6,702 bases of DNA from Erythrobacter sp. 34-65-8 (lineage in GTDB: Bacteria; Pseudomonadota; Alphaproteobacteria; Sphingomonadales; Sphingomonadaceae). This document shows, one piece after another, positions 6,318-6,702 of the stretch (position 1 is its first letter; every line of letters starts with the position of its first letter). The DNA is taken from contig NCJP01000091.1 of assembly GCA_002278985.1 (NCBI GenBank), positions 1-6,702 of the forward strand, in the 5' to 3' direction. The notes below the pieces were generated by a model. It did no database searches. It was not told the origin of the DNA and saw nothing but the letters and a program-made list of their open reading frames with translations. The translations under genes and the position numbers were made by a program.

Positions 6318-6702
6318 ACGCCGGACCAGACCCTGCGCCAGACTTCGGCCTGGCCAGGGACGAGTTTGACGCCCACCTGAGCGCCACCTCGGCCGCACCC
6401 TTGGCCGTCGCCTATTCCGGCGGGGGTGACAGCCTGGCCCTGCTGCTGGCTGCGCGCGCCTGGGCGCAGGCGCGGGGGCGGCGTCTGATCGTCCTGCATG
6501 TGGACCATGGGCTACAGGCGCCCTCTGGCGGCTGGGCCGTCCACTGCCAGGGGATCGCCCAGGACCTGGGCCTCGCCTTCCAAAGGCTGTCCTGGACCGG
6601 CCCCAAGCCCGCGACGGGCCTGCCGGCCGCCGCCCGGGCGGCTCGCCACAGGCTGCTGGCCGAGGCCGCCCGCACCCTGGGCGCCGCCGTGGTCCTGATG
6701 GG
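6308..6702 (+). CDS. tilS: tRNA(Ile)-lysidine synthetase TilS, 5' part
   Basis: TilS ligates lysine to C34 of the CAU-anticodon tRNA-Ile using ATP, so that it reads AUA; it is cytoplasmic and usually essential. Only the first 131 codons are in the window. The PP-loop ATPase motif SGGGDS is at residues 37-42, preceded by PLAVAY. The second family block LHVDHGLQ is at 63-70. The conserved GLPAAARAARHRLL segment follows, where AR-x-x-R is a typical TilS pattern. No ATG precedes the homology, so the GTG at 6308 is proposed; it overlaps the ybgF stop (6315-6317) by ten bases, implying coupling. The ribosome binding site is weak (AGG at 6301). Pal-ybgF-tilS order is known in alphaproteobacteria, with ftsH often next. 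The wording (WTGPKPATGLPAAARAARHR) resembles Caulobacterales TilS from memory, and alanine is mostly GCC. Confidence 0.9.
   Translation, partial: MRLDAGPDPAPDFGLARDEFDAHLSATSAAPLAVAYSGGGDSLALLLAARAWAQARGRRLIVLHVDHGLQAPSGGWAVHCQGIAQDLGLAFQRLSWTGPKPATGLPAAARAARHRLLAEAARTLGAAVVLM

Overview
The window is GC-rich alphaproteobacterial chromosome carrying a complete Tol-Pal envelope operon, all genes on the + strand and tightly packed. No phage, transposase, CRISPR, tRNA or rRNA sequence was seen, and I found no undescribed system. The sequence reads as a conserved housekeeping region with one possible lineage discontinuity.

Layout: hisE (histidine biosynthesis) at 36-350 overlaps a HINT-type HIT hydrolase at 350-730, whose stop codon lies inside a 9-bp perfect inverted repeat. 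After a spacer of about 100 bp comes ybgC-tolQ-tolR-tolA-tolB (834-4705), joined by ATGA stop/start overlaps or spacers of 1-9 bases. A 60-bp gap with a candidate promoter and a strong Shine-Dalgarno precedes pal (4766-5290), which is followed by a strong hairpin terminator (5317-5347). A 100-bp GC-rich leader then precedes ybgF/cpoB (5448-6317), which overlaps the 5' part of tilS (6308 to the window end).

How the genes work together: TolQ and TolR form the proton-driven inner-membrane motor and energise TolA. TolA reaches across the periplasm to TolB and the outer-membrane lipoprotein Pal, which binds peptidoglycan. The machine constricts the outer membrane at division and supports envelope integrity. 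CpoB/YbgF is its periplasmic partner and YbgC is a conserved acyl-CoA thioesterase of the operon. HisE, HIT and TilS are housekeeping enzymes with no direct Tol role.

Organism: from memory of family sequences, hisE through pal resembles Sphingomonadales, especially the Erythrobacteraceae (hisE-HIT pairing, TolQ, TolB and Pal wording). YbgF and TilS instead resemble Caulobacterales proteins, and proline/alanine codon choice shifts at the same place. The point just after the pal terminator may therefore be a gene-transfer boundary or an assembly join. This attribution is inference and needs homology searches.
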